Positions 35,951-45,326 of a stretch of 64,000 bases of DNA are shown here, one piece after another (position 1 is the first letter of the stretch; the number at the start of each line of letters is the position of its first letter). This DNA is from Ferruginibacter sp. (GTDB lineage Bacteria; Bacteroidota; Bacteroidia; Chitinophagales; Chitinophagaceae). Below the pieces are notes generated by a model that worked only from the letters and a program-made list of their open reading frames with translations, ran no database searches and had not been told where the DNA came from. The DNA lies in assembly GCA_025362235.1 (NCBI GenBank), contig JANYGZ010000091.1, forward strand, positions 1 to 64,000, in the 5' to 3' direction. Both the position numbers and the translations under genes were made by a program.

Positions 35951-36307
35951 ATGACAAATGACACAGTTGCTCCAGTGGAGCAAGCATCTAAGTTGCAACA
36001 CGCTACTAACATGAGTACGATTAAAATTGACTACTACAGTGTAAAGAAAGCAGCCCTGATTTTAAGGGCACTTAATCACAAATTGCGCCAGCAGTTATTG
36101 AAGTTGATTGAAGAAGAAAAGAAAATCACCGTTACAGAAATCTATGTTCGCTTAAGGTTAGAACAATCAGTTGCATCACAGCACCTAGCTATTTTACGCA
36201 AAGCAGGTGTTGTAAGCACCCAACGCGACGGTAAGTTTATTTATTACATTATCAACCATAAAAGAATTGACGAAATAAGCAATTTTGTTAATGAATTGGT
36301 TGCCTGA
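35951..36307 (+). CDS. ArsR-family winged-helix regulator lacking cysteines
   Basis: This 118-residue protein has the ArsR winged helix: LRALNHKLRQQLLKLIEE, LRLEQSVASQHLAILRKAGVVSTQRDGKFIYYII. The start is the ATG after the -7 box; a second ATG at 36011 is possible. It contains no Cys, so it cannot sense metals or persulfides through thiols as BigR or SqrR do. The next gene is an MBL-rhodanese protein, the usual partner of BigR-like regulators, so control of sulfur chemistry is plausible, but by another input. A terminator ends its message. Confidence 0.88.
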   Translation: MTNDTVAPVEQASKLQHATNMSTIKIDYYSVKKAALILRALNHKLRQQLLKLIEEEKKITVTEIYVRLRLEQSVASQHLAILRKAGVVSTQRDGKFIYYIINHKRIDEISNFVNELVA

Positions 36308-36323
36308 TATAAAAGTTACCTGT

Positions 36324-36358
36324 AAAAAACGGATGCTATAATAGCATCCGTTTTTTTT
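36324..36358 (+). terminator. Terminator between the ArsR gene and the MBL-rhodanese gene
   Basis: A 14-bp perfect stem (36324-36337 with 36343-36356) with loop ATAAT ends in a run of eight T. Its T-run touches the next -7 box, so the two genes are separately transcribed. Confidence 0.88.
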
Positions 36359-36365
36359 ATCTTTG
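36358..36365 (+). promoter_or_regulatory. -7 box (TATCTTTG) before the MBL-rhodanese gene
   Basis: A perfect TAnnTTTG directly after the terminator T-run, 28 bases before the ATG. The terminator stem occupies the -33 region, so an activator or a weak -33 may be involved. Confidence 0.5.
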
Positions 36366-36393
36366 CAATTAAAATAAATCATCCATATTTTTT

Positions 36394-37797
36394 ATGTATA
36401 TCAAACAATTGTATACTGGCTGTATAAGTGAAGCAGCTTATTATATCGAAAGCAATGGTGAAGCTGTAGTGATAGACCCGTTAAGGGATATTGAAGAATA
36501 TATTGAACTGGCGGCAAGCAGAGATGCCGTAATCAAATATATTTTTGAAACACATTTTCATGCTGATTTTGTGAGCGGCCATTTAGACCTTAGTAAAAAA
36601 ACCGGGGCACCAATTGTTTATGGCCCTGAAACAAAAACCAGCTTTCCGGTACACATTGCCAAAGACGGTGAAATATTTTCTTTAGGCAATATTTCTTTTA
36701 AGGTAATGCATACACCGGGACATACCATTGAAAGCAGTTGCTATTTATTAAAAGACGAGAACGGAAAAGACCATGCGATTTTTACAGGTGATACTTTGTT
36801 TGTAGGCGATGTAGGCCGGCCGGATTTAAGCAGTGGGAATATGAGCAAAGAAGAACTTGCCGGTATAATGTATGATACTATTCAGCAAAAAATACTACCC
36901 CTGGCAGATGATGTATTGGTTTACCCAGCACATGGAGCAGGAAGCAGTTGTGGCAAAAATTTAGGCCCAGATACCTTTAGCACCATTGGTGAAGAAAAGC
37001 AAAACAACTATGCATTACAACCACAATCTAAGGATGAATTTATTGCTGCTATAACAGATGGGCTGGAAGATGCTCCAAAGTATTTTTCTATTAATGCCCA
37101 AATAAATAAGGAAGGATATGACAGTCTTGATAAAATAAAAACAAAAGGGCTTACTCCCTTAACTGTAGAGGCATTTAAAAATAAAATGAAAGAAGATGTT
37201 ATTGTAGTAGATACAAGGCATGCTGATATTTTTACAGAAGGGTTTATACCAGGCAGTATTTTTATAGGCCTTGAAGGACGATTTGCAGAATGGGCTGGCA
37301 GCATATTGTCTTTTGATAAATCAATATTATTGGTAACAGAAAAAGGCAAAGAAGAAGAAACAGTTATCCGTTTGGCCCGTGTTGGTTTTTCTACTATTGA
37401 AGGTTTTTTAAAAGGCAGTTTTGATGCCTGGCAAAAGGCCGGAGAAAAAGTTGATATGATCATTACCATTGAAGCCGATGAATTGGCGATGGATATTCCC
37501 CACGACCCAAATTTACAGGTAGTAGATGTAAGAAAGGAAATTGAATATGCAGATGGCCATGTAAAAGCTGCTATTAATATGCCTTTAGCTGATATGACAG
37601 ATATGGCCATGATTGCGGGCTTTGAAGAAACCCAGAATTTGTACCTGCATTGTGGTGGCGGTTACAGAAGTGTAATTGCCTGCTCTTTACTAAAAAAGCA
37701 GGGTCTGCATAATATAAAAAATATAGCAGGTGGCTGGGCAAAAATTAAAGAAGAGACCCGTATTAAAACAGAGAAAGATGCAAGTGTTTTAAATTGA
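36394..37797 (+). CDS. MBL-fold persulfide dioxygenase-like protein with two rhodanese domains
   Basis: The 467-residue protein opens with an ETHE1/Blh-type metallo-beta-lactamase domain: THFHADFVSGH with His54, His56 and Asp58, HTPGH with His106 and His110, FTGDTLF with Asp133, and the PAHGAGSSCG segment with His180. Two rhodanese domains follow at about 262-355 and 365-462. The second has an active Cys420 (HCGGGYRS); the first has no Cys in the matching loop (LLVTEKGKEEE) and is presumably inactive. Family members oxidise glutathione or low-molecular-weight persulfides to sulfite, with the rhodanese moving sulfane sulfur. The ArsR gene upstream is a likely regulator. Confidence 0.9.
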   Translation: MYIKQLYTGCISEAAYYIESNGEAVVIDPLRDIEEYIELAASRDAVIKYIFETHFHADFVSGHLDLSKKTGAPIVYGPETKTSFPVHIAKDGEIFSLGNISFKVMHTPGHTIESSCYLLKDENGKDHAIFTGDTLFVGDVGRPDLSSGNMSKEELAGIMYDTIQQKILPLADDVLVYPAHGAGSSCGKNLGPDTFSTIGEEKQNNYALQPQSKDEFIAAITDGLEDAPKYFSINAQINKEGYDSLDKIKTKGLTPLTVEAFKNKMKEDVIVVDTRHADIFTEGFIPGSIFIGLEGRFAEWAGSILSFDKSILLVTEKGKEEETVIRLARVGFSTIEGFLKGSFDAWQKAGEKVDMIITIEADELAMDIPHDPNLQVVDVRKEIEYADGHVKAAINMPLADMTDMAMIAGFEETQNLYLHCGGGYRSVIACSLLKKQGLHNIKNIAGGWAKIKEETRIKTEKDASVLN

Positions 37798-37804
37798 TAA
37801 ATAT

Positions 37805-39403
37805 TTATAATACAATATTCTGTACTTTATCGCTTTTTGAAGGATAATCTGTATTAAAATGAAGCCCCCTGCTTTCCTGCCTGAACTCTGCACTTTTTAC
37901 AATTAAATAAGCAACAGTAATCATATTGCGCAACTCACACAGTTGTGGCGATACGGCTGTTTTTTCGTAGAGCGCTTCTGTTTCTTCATGCAGCAAATCG
38001 AGCCGCCTGTTGGCTCTTTGTAAACGTTCATTGTTGCGAACAATACCTACATAATCACTCATCAACAATTTCATTTCTTTTAAACTTTGTGTGATAAGGA
38101 TCATTTCCTTTGGTGCATTAGTTCCATCTGCCTTCCAATCCGGAACATCTTGCTGGTAAAAAACATAGTCTATTTTTTTAACAGCATCCAAATAGCTGCG
38201 ATGGGCAAAAACCATTGCCTCCAGCAAACTGTTGCTGGCTAAGCGGTTGGCGCCATGAAGGCCTGTGCAGGCACATTCACCCGCAGCATATAAGTTGGTG
38301 ATAGATGTATGGCCGGCCTCATCTGTTTGCACGCCTCCGCAACTGTAATGTGCAGCAGGCGAAACCGGTATCATATCTTTTGTAATATCAATGCCAATGC
38401 TGATACATTTATCATAAATATTAGGAAAGTGCTGTGTGAATTTTTCTTTTGTAAAATGACGGCAATCTAAAAACACATACTCGGTACCGTTTATTTTCAT
38501 TTCATTGTCAATGGCTCTTGCAACAATATCTCTTGGAGCCAGGTCTTTTCTTTCATCATACCGCTCCATAAATGCCTCGCCATGCTGGTTGCGCAAAATA
38601 CCACCATCACCACGAACGGCTTCTGTAATTAAAAAATTTTGCCCGCGTACACCCGGTTCGTATAAAGCAGTTGGATGAAACTGTATAAATTCCATATTTT
38701 CTATGCGGCCTTTTGCCCTGTAAACCATGGCAACACCATCGCCTGTAGCAATGGCCGGGTTGGTGGTAGTGCGGTAAACCTGTCCATTGCCTCCTGTTGC
38801 CAGTAAAGTAATTTTAGCAACTATTTTTTCAATTTTATGTGTGGTCAAATTCAATACATATACGCCATAACACTCAATACCCGGCGTAGCTTTTGTAACT
38901 AAAAAACCAAGATGGTGCTGTGTAATTATATCCAGTACAAAGCAATGACTTATCAATTGAATATTGGGTTTGTTTTTAATAGCCTGCAATAAAGCCCTTT
39001 CCATTTCTTTACCTGTTACATCTTTATGGTGGAGTATACGAAACTCACTATGCCCACCTTCTCTGCCAAGTGAATAATCCCCATCTTTATCTTTATCAAA
39101 ATTGGCACCCCAATCAATCAATTCCTTGATTCTTTCCACTCCTTCCTTTACCACAATTTCTACCACGGCCCTGTCGCATAAACCATCGCCGGCTATAAGC
39201 GTATCTTCAATGTGCTTCTCAAAACTATCTTTATCAAAATCCATTACACCGGCTATACCACCTTGTGCGTATTTGGTATTGGTTTCATCGCTTTGTGTTT
39301 TGGTAAGTATGGTTATTTTTTTATCGGGGCATGCTTCTGCTACTTTCAAGGCATAGGTTAAACCTGCAATGCCGCTTCCAATTACTAAAAAATCTGTTTC
39401 CAT
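37805..39403 (-). CDS. nadB: L-aspartate oxidase
   Basis: NadB oxidises L-aspartate to iminoaspartate using FAD, the first step of de novo NAD synthesis. The 532-residue protein has an N-terminal FAD motif (VIGSGIAGLTYALK), TKYAQGGIAG, EGGHSEFRILHHKDVTGKEMERAL, the HPTAL segment and PAAHYSCGGVQTDEAGHTSITNLYAAGE. The C-terminal helical domain is complete. nadA and nadC are not adjacent. It converges on the MBL-rhodanese gene. Confidence 0.96.
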   Translation of the reverse strand: METDFLVIGSGIAGLTYALKVAEACPDKKITILTKTQSDETNTKYAQGGIAGVMDFDKDSFEKHIEDTLIAGDGLCDRAVVEIVVKEGVERIKELIDWGANFDKDKDGDYSLGREGGHSEFRILHHKDVTGKEMERALLQAIKNKPNIQLISHCFVLDIITQHHLGFLVTKATPGIECYGVYVLNLTTHKIEKIVAKITLLATGGNGQVYRTTTNPAIATGDGVAMVYRAKGRIENMEFIQFHPTALYEPGVRGQNFLITEAVRGDGGILRNQHGEAFMERYDERKDLAPRDIVARAIDNEMKINGTEYVFLDCRHFTKEKFTQHFPNIYDKCISIGIDITKDMIPVSPAAHYSCGGVQTDEAGHTSITNLYAAGECACTGLHGANRLASNSLLEAMVFAHRSYLDAVKKIDYVFYQQDVPDWKADGTNAPKEMILITQSLKEMKLLMSDYVGIVRNNERLQRANRRLDLLHEETEALYEKTAVSPQLCELRNMITVAYLIVKSAEFRQESRGLHFNTDYPSKSDKVQNIVL

Positions 39404-39715
39404 AAATATATCGTTAACTGAAACTTAAAATTAACAGATAAACCATTAATAAGTTTTTGAATATTAATTTAATAAAAATTATCACTTTAGGGTATTGCAG
39501 ATAGTAAATATAAATGGTAAGTTTACTCCATAGTTGATTTATCGCTCCCTAATATACCCCCTAGCACAGCCTATCTAAAGTCTTTCGAAAAACCCTTAAT
39601 TACTTTTCTATTCCCAGCAATAAAAGACCGGAATAATATTCGGTAGGTATTGTTATGTATGCATTTAGCCAATCATAAACTCAAACCAATTTTATAAACA
39701 ATTTAAAAAAAAATT
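39404..39715. other. Intergenic region between divergent nadB and the 761-aa protein gene
   Basis: This stretch of 312 bases is AT-rich. I see no open frame, strong hairpin, repeat or clear TAnnTTTG box in it. It must contain promoters for both flanking genes. Confidence 0.4.
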
Positions 39716-42001
39716 ATGGCAATAATAAAACAACTGTCTCTTCAGGTAAGTTTTGAACAACCTCCTGAAAAGGAAATAGCATTAGCAGGCTTTCTTTTTT
39801 ATTGCAATGGATTGCTTTTACAAAAGCAGCTTGTGCGGGACAATATGCTTCAATTTGATTTTAAAAAATCTGATATAGCCGGAACCATACCAGAAAATAT
39901 AGGCTCAAACGAATTGAGGCTATTTATTGCACCTGTGGCTGATAAAAGAATTGAAAAAGTTAGCACCATAGAACAACTGGAAAGTTACAAACCTTATGAA
40001 CCAATCCTTGCAACAGATGCAAATGGTGGAATCAGTATCCTTCCCATCCCGGTCATCATTGCACAATTCTGGCCTTTTTGTAACTGTCGTGTAACAGGTA
40101 AAGTATCCAAATGGTTTCACATTGGCCATACCTGGAAAGACAGGGCTGTATGCAGGGCAAGGGTACATATTTGCGAAATTGATCCTATCCGTTATTGGAT
40201 TTACAGGATACCGGACAATATCATTGCTAAAATTCCGGAGATTATTTTAAACCCAAAAGAAGTTATTAAATTTCCCATTCCGATTCCAGATCCTCCTCCA
40301 TTCGTAAGGAATGAACTTCAGGTAACAACAGTTCAGTCAAATAAGAACATTTTTAAAACTGTTAGTTCAGAACAACAACAAATGGAGTTTGCCGCAAAGA
40401 TGCCCGAGTTAAGCCTGGATATAAGGCAAAACCTTGCATCAGGTAATATTAACCTGGTAAGGGAAACTATCTTAAACAACTATGCACTTTTTCATCCATG
40501 GTTTTGTTTATGGTCCTGGTGGTGGCCTTATTTTTACCGCTGTACAGATCGTGCTATAGTTTACACTGATGCCAATGGCCGTTTTGATACTAACATTTCG
40601 TATTGGTGCTTTGGTGATAAACCGGATATTTACATATGGGTTGAATATATGATCAATGGAGTATGGACTACAGTATATAACCCACCTATCCCTTGCTACA
40701 CTTTTTGGGATTATGCTTGTGGCACCAACATAAATATACATGTAACTGACCCAAGGGTACCAGGAGACTGTTGTTGCAATTGCCCGATACCAGGTGAATT
40801 GGTTTGGATAAGGTCTATTGGTGGTACCAGCGTCTCTCACATAAATCAATCAGTTCTCATATCACAACCTCCTCCCGGCCAGGCGGTACCCTATAACCGC
40901 ATTGGGCTAACGGATGCCGCAGCTATCGGTGATGGTTTCTTTAGTACAAGTGTGGGCGATTATAAACGCCCATTTGGTGGAGGCTTTAATTTTTATATCG
41001 GCTTTGGCAGCGACCTGCCTAATGCAAATATTTACTATTATCGTTGGAGTTACAGACAAGTTGCCCATGCAGATCTTTCATCATTTAGCGGTACACCAAA
41101 ACACTTGGACAATGTCGAAAATAAGCAATATAGTTTTATTTATATCGATAGCAACGGGGATCAACAGGTTGGATACAATAATGTAAAACTTGGGCCATTT
41201 ACTGTAGGAGGTAATGATGACTTGTATATCATTCCACCTTTTCAGCCAGGCATGGCACCATTCTCTGTTCCTGAAATGAGCCCTGCATGGGGAGAAAATA
41301 CCTATAATACACATACAATTGGCGTTAATACTTTTTCTCCAACTGAATTTAAGAATGAATTAATACCTGGTCATACTGCCGAAGATGGATTGTATGAATT
41401 TAAACTGGAATTGTTTAACCAGGCTGGCAACCTTCTTTCCAATATTCCTAAAGCTACTTTTAAAGTTCCATTATATAATGATGGTGGCCTTAGTACCAAT
41501 GCACCGGATGAATTATTAGACGGGGCTACTGCCGCTACAGCGGATGCTTTTAAGATGCTTGTAAGAATTGATAATTCATCATGCGATTCAAACATTTACA
41601 CAGTCAATGTAAATGGCCTTCCTGCATCTATTGACTGCTGTGGATTTGTAAGTTACAAGCCTGGCGGTGTTGAAGCAGACCTTGAACTTTCATTTAAAGC
41701 TACTCACCCCAACAATTTTGCTGTGTTCAGTTTTGGTGTTAATAAAGGCACCTGTGGTGATGTGCCGATTGCAGATGCAAGCGGGATGGTGATCGACAGT
41801 GCTTCAGGATATTTATTAGGTAGCGGTATTTACGAGAAACATTTTACACCATTGCAATTATTGGATAACTGCTATAATGCAGGTACTGGTAAAGCTGCTT
41901 TTGCAGAAACATTATCCGTAATCGCAATGGCAACTGATGGTACTTCCCGTATTAGCGGTAAAGACTCGGGTATGGTGGCGGCTTTTGCATTAGAACCATA
42001 A
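39716..42001 (+). CDS. Unrecognised 761-aa Trp/Cys-rich protein
   Basis: I do not recognise this protein as a whole. No signal peptide or membrane segment is visible. Residues 120-160 (NCRVTGKVSKWFHIG, CRARVHICEID) and 275-350 (YTDANGRFDTNISYW, DIYIWVEY) resemble carboxypeptidase-regulatory or transthyretin-like beta sandwiches. Between 261 and 356 the chain is strikingly rich in Trp, Tyr and Cys, including WFCLWSWWWPYFYRC and CCCNC at 352-356, which could bind metal. The C-terminal half is beta-rich, with Gly, Asn and Pro. Two small genes follow closely on the same strand and probably form a unit with it. Confidence 0.7.
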   Translation: MAIIKQLSLQVSFEQPPEKEIALAGFLFYCNGLLLQKQLVRDNMLQFDFKKSDIAGTIPENIGSNELRLFIAPVADKRIEKVSTIEQLESYKPYEPILATDANGGISILPIPVIIAQFWPFCNCRVTGKVSKWFHIGHTWKDRAVCRARVHICEIDPIRYWIYRIPDNIIAKIPEIILNPKEVIKFPIPIPDPPPFVRNELQVTTVQSNKNIFKTVSSEQQQMEFAAKMPELSLDIRQNLASGNINLVRETILNNYALFHPWFCLWSWWWPYFYRCTDRAIVYTDANGRFDTNISYWCFGDKPDIYIWVEYMINGVWTTVYNPPIPCYTFWDYACGTNINIHVTDPRVPGDCCCNCPIPGELVWIRSIGGTSVSHINQSVLISQPPPGQAVPYNRIGLTDAAAIGDGFFSTSVGDYKRPFGGGFNFYIGFGSDLPNANIYYYRWSYRQVAHADLSSFSGTPKHLDNVENKQYSFIYIDSNGDQQVGYNNVKLGPFTVGGNDDLYIIPPFQPGMAPFSVPEMSPAWGENTYNTHTIGVNTFSPTEFKNELIPGHTAEDGLYEFKLELFNQAGNLLSNIPKATFKVPLYNDGGLSTNAPDELLDGATAATADAFKMLVRIDNSSCDSNIYTVNVNGLPASIDCCGFVSYKPGGVEADLELSFKATHPNNFAVFSFGVNKGTCGDVPIADASGMVIDSASGYLLGSGIYEKHFTPLQLLDNCYNAGTGKAAFAETLSVIAMATDGTSRISGKDSGMVAAFALEP

Positions 42002-42031
42002 ATTCTTTCTTTAACATGAATCAAATGAATA

Positions 42032-42337
42032 ATGAGCATTTTTTTATTTGTGATAATGGCTTTGGCCTGCTGGAGAATCACCCATTTATTTTCCAAAGAA
42101 GATGGCCCTTTCAACATAATATATTTGCTTAGAAAAAAAGCAGGAGCAGGTTTCTTCGGAAGCCTGCTCGACTGCTTTTATTGTATAAGTGTTTGGGTAG
42201 CTTTACCTTTTGGTTTATGGCAGGGAAATAACTGGTGGGAAAAATTATTATACTGGTGGGCTTTATCAGGCGCAGCCTGTTTACTGGAGCAAACAACTGA
42301 AAATAAAGATGACTTTCAGGATTATAAAGAAGACTGA
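42032..42337 (+). CDS. DUF1360-like small membrane protein
   Basis: This 101-residue protein has a membrane segment at the N-terminus (SIFLFVIMALACWRITHLF), then FSKEDGPFNIIYLLRKK, a cytoplasmic stretch, and LLDCFYCISVWVALPFGLW followed by a second hydrophobic part. The DCFYC-x-SVW motif and the WRITHLF start fit DUF1360, known from Bacillus YjcA. The C-terminus is acidic. It starts 30 bases after the 761-aa gene. Function unknown. Confidence 0.65.
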   Translation: MSIFLFVIMALACWRITHLFSKEDGPFNIIYLLRKKAGAGFFGSLLDCFYCISVWVALPFGLWQGNNWWEKLLYWWALSGAACLLEQTTENKDDFQDYKED

Positions 42338-42390
42338 AATATTTATTGAAAACAAGGAAATTAATTTAATCAAAAAATTGACTTCGAATT

Positions 42391-42669
42391 ATGTGCAACT
42401 GCGGAAAAAAAAGAAACGAATTTTCATCCGGGCAACACATCGCAATCAATAATTCACAAAGTATTCCTCAACAAGGGAAAAAAATGTGGCCTGATATTTA
42501 TTTTCAATACACTGGTAAAACAGCATTGACTGTAACGGGAAAAATTACGGGTAAAAACTACCGCTTCTCAAAAACGGGTGAAACTGGGTTAATTGATTAT
42601 AGGGATGCATCAGGTATGATGGCAATACCCGTATTAAAAAAGATACAGTTTGATAGGCAATTAAAATGA
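42391..42669 (+). CDS. Small CxC-start protein of unknown function
   Basis: The 92-residue protein begins MCNCGKKRNEF, with a Cys-x-Cys pair like a metal or lipid-modification site, although no signal peptide precedes it. The rest forms a compact beta-type domain: FQYTGKTALTVTGKITGKNYRFSKTG. It is 53 bases after the DUF1360-like gene and looks like the third member of the same unit. I cannot name a function. Confidence 0.6.
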   Translation: MCNCGKKRNEFSSGQHIAINNSQSIPQQGKKMWPDIYFQYTGKTALTVTGKITGKNYRFSKTGETGLIDYRDASGMMAIPVLKKIQFDRQLK

Positions 42670-42758
42670 ATGTTCTCCCAAATTGAGGTTAACTAAATTG
42701 GTTTTATTCATTTATGCTTTTATAATTCCAGTAGTATTATTTTGACAGGTTTTTTATT

Positions 42759-44723
42759 TTAAATAGCAGGCTCTATCCACACATCGCTTTCCTTTAATAA
42801 ATTTATCAGTTCATCTACTGCTATGGCACTTTCAATATTTCTTTTCACCACTTCTTTTCCACGATATAAAGTTATTTTACCAATGCCACTGCCTACGTAT
42901 CCAAAGTCTGCATCAGCCATTTCACCGGGGCCGTTTACAATGCATCCCATGATAGCAATTTTTAGCCCTTTTAAATGATTGGTAACCGCACGGATTTTTC
43001 CGGTAGTTTCCTGCAGGTCGAACAAGGTGCGGCCACAACTTGGGCAGCTGATATATTCTGTTTTAGAAATTCTTGTACGTACTGCCTGTAAAATAGAGAA
43101 GGAAGTATTATTAATAAACTGGTGATTGTTTTTTGTTTCCAAATAGGTTCGCCCATGCACTTTTTGATTGATCAGTTTGGAGGGGTCGTTCATTAGCCAG
43201 ATGCCATCGCCCATGCCATCTAAAAATAAAGCCCCGGCCTGTGTACTAAAATGAATCAGTTGCTCATCAATAGAACTGTGATGGCTTTCAACCGCTAATA
43301 TTACAGGGTTATTAATTTGCTGTTTCATCAGGTCAACAATACAAGCCCTTATATTTTGCATCGCATTTACAGCGGTGGAATAAATGCATATAACAACCGT
43401 AGAATCTTCTTTTATTTTTTGTAATAGCGGTACAGTAATTTTTTTTGTATCTACTGCAACAAAATTAATGACGGTCGATTTTTTTTCTGCCTTTAAAAAT
43501 TCATCGGCCTGAAAAAGCGGAAAATATTTTGCATCATCCGATACAGATAACCATGTCGAATAATCGCACATTATTCTCAACGTTCCTGGTAATGCAAACT
43601 CTATTTTTTTATTAGCGGAATACAAATAATCTGCTGCCGCATCGCCGATCGCCCATTTATCTGTTTCTACATTGTAACTGTAGCCAATTGCCTGTAAGTC
43701 TTCAGGAGTAATAGTTTCAGCCAACATAAAATCGGCAATCACCACAGGAACCTGCTTACCGCCAATATTTGAAACTGCTGTTGTTGCCCTCCTTTTATAA
43801 TCAAAGGGATTATATCGTAAACTTAAAATATCACTATTGGCGTTGGTTATTACAGAGCTTGACTGCGGAAGGCTTTTCACTAAATCCTTACAAACCGGAA
43901 TTTCAAATTCAGGGTCTTCGGTAAGGCTAACACGAATGGTATCACCAATACCATCTTCCAGTAAAGTACCAATACCAATGGCAGATTTTATTCTTCCATC
44001 TTCACCATCGCCTGCTTCGGTTACGCCCAAATGCAATGGATAACATTCGCCAAATTCTTCCATCATATAACTAATCAGCAAACGGTAAGCCTGTACCATT
44101 ACCAAAGGATTGCTGCTCTTCATACTCAAGATAATATTGTGGTAATCCTCTGCACGGGCAATCCGTAAAAACTCCATCGCACTTTCAACCATGCCCATGG
44201 CTGTGTCGCCGTAACGGCTCATTATACGGTCACTTAAACTGCCGTGGTTGGTACCAATCCGCATGGCTGTTCCATGCTCTTTACAAATCAATACCAATGG
44301 TGTAAACCGCTCCCTTATCCTTTCTATTTCTTCTGCATATTCAGCATCGGTATATTCTATCTGCTCAAATTTTTTCTTGTCCACATAATTGCCTGGATTA
44401 ACCCTAACCTTTTCTACAATTCTTGCGGCAATTTCTGCAGCATTGGGTGTAAAGTGAATATCCGCCACAAGCGGTACAAAATATCCACGCTTATGTAATT
44501 CATCTTTTATCTTTTGTAAATTTTCTGCTTCCTTTTTAGAAGGTGCTGTTATACGTACCAGTTCTGCGCCAGCTTCTATACAACGTATGGTTTGCTCTAC
44601 TGTTGCAATGGTATCCATCGTATCAGTTGTAGTCATGGTTTGCACACGGATAGGGTGGCCATTCCCTAAAAGCAAATTACCAATTTTTACTTCCCTTGTT
44701 TTAAGACGTTTATATTCCGTCAT
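42759..44723 (-). CDS. ispG: 4-hydroxy-3-methylbut-2-en-1-yl diphosphate synthase, long form
   Basis: IspG (GcpE) reduces MEcPP to HMBPP in the MEP isoprenoid pathway, using a [4Fe-4S] cluster. The protein of 654 residues from MTEYKRLKTREVKIG has the N-terminal barrel (IRVQTMTTTDTMDT, RVNPGNYVD, GTNHGSLSDRIM, LGVTEAGDGEDGRIKSAIGIG). It also has the large central insertion typical of Bacteroidota, plant and chlamydial enzymes, and the C-terminal cluster domain (SCPSCGRTLFDLQ, MGCIVNGPGEMADADFGYVG). The ATG at 44744 adds seven residues and is less likely. Confidence 0.96.
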   Translation of the reverse strand: MTEYKRLKTREVKIGNLLLGNGHPIRVQTMTTTDTMDTIATVEQTIRCIEAGAELVRITAPSKKEAENLQKIKDELHKRGYFVPLVADIHFTPNAAEIAARIVEKVRVNPGNYVDKKKFEQIEYTDAEYAEEIERIRERFTPLVLICKEHGTAMRIGTNHGSLSDRIMSRYGDTAMGMVESAMEFLRIARAEDYHNIILSMKSSNPLVMVQAYRLLISYMMEEFGECYPLHLGVTEAGDGEDGRIKSAIGIGTLLEDGIGDTIRVSLTEDPEFEIPVCKDLVKSLPQSSSVITNANSDILSLRYNPFDYKRRATTAVSNIGGKQVPVVIADFMLAETITPEDLQAIGYSYNVETDKWAIGDAAADYLYSANKKIEFALPGTLRIMCDYSTWLSVSDDAKYFPLFQADEFLKAEKKSTVINFVAVDTKKITVPLLQKIKEDSTVVICIYSTAVNAMQNIRACIVDLMKQQINNPVILAVESHHSSIDEQLIHFSTQAGALFLDGMGDGIWLMNDPSKLINQKVHGRTYLETKNNHQFINNTSFSILQAVRTRISKTEYISCPSCGRTLFDLQETTGKIRAVTNHLKGLKIAIMGCIVNGPGEMADADFGYVGSGIGKITLYRGKEVVKRNIESAIAVDELINLLKESDVWIEPAI

Positions 44724-44880
44724 CGATTCACAATACAGCTGCATAATTATTTATATTACTTCAATGTATTTTTATAGATTAATTTTTTTACAGCATCTTC
44801 ATCCGGCTATATAGTTTATGTACATCAAGTTTGTCGCTAAAATTACCACAATAACAATAAAAAGCAATGCTTGTTTGAAG

Positions 44881-45233
44881 GTTATTTAGTTTTGCCGTTA
44901 AGGCGTTAAGGCGTTTTTATTTGCTTTCCAGCTTAACGACTCAACGGCCATTCTTTACTTACCGCATTTCAGATCCGATAGCTATCGGATGTTGCGGCAT
45001 CAAGCAGGTACTTAGTTTTGCCGTTAAGAAAACGTTGAGGCGTTTTATTTGCTTTCCAGCTCAACGTCTTAACAACTCAACGGCCATTCTTTACTTACCG
45101 CATTTAAGATCCGATAGCTATCGGATGTTGAAGCATCAAGTGGTTATTTAGTTTTGCCGTTAAGACGTTAAGGCGTTTTTATCGCTTTCTATCTTAACGT
45201 CTCAACGACTTAACGGCCATACTTTACTTACCA
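44881..45233. repeat. Three-unit palindromic repeat array
   Basis: Three related units start at about 44886, 45012 and 45148 (periods 126 and 136). Each opens TTAGTTTTGCCGTTAAG and contains a long imperfect inverted repeat, for example 44894-44910 with 44932-44948, which matches at 15 of 17 positions. Units one and two also carry a perfect 18-bp palindrome (44973-44990 and 45109-45126, ATCCGATAGCTATCGGAT); unit three is cut short before it. The array fills most of the 600-base gap between ispG and the GH116 gene. The arm sequence matches the inner repeat at 5992-6056. Confidence 0.85.
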
Positions 45234-45245
45234 GTTTTTTCGGAG

Positions 45246-45253
45246 TATATTTG
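45246..45253 (+). promoter_or_regulatory. -7 box (TATATTTG) before the GH116 gene
   Basis: A perfect TAnnTTTG lies 74 bases before the ATG and 13 bases after the repeat array, which would occupy the -33 region. No TTTG is present at the ideal distance. Confidence 0.45.
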
Positions 45254-45326
45254 GATAACAGGTGCCACTGTTTAATTCGCATAAATATTTTACCTGTCCA
45301 CACTCAAAAACGAAACTTCTCTATAT

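Noticed and set aside
44881..45233. CRISPR array
   Set aside because: The unit is about 130 bases with long palindromes, only three copies, no short repeat-spacer pattern and no cas genes.
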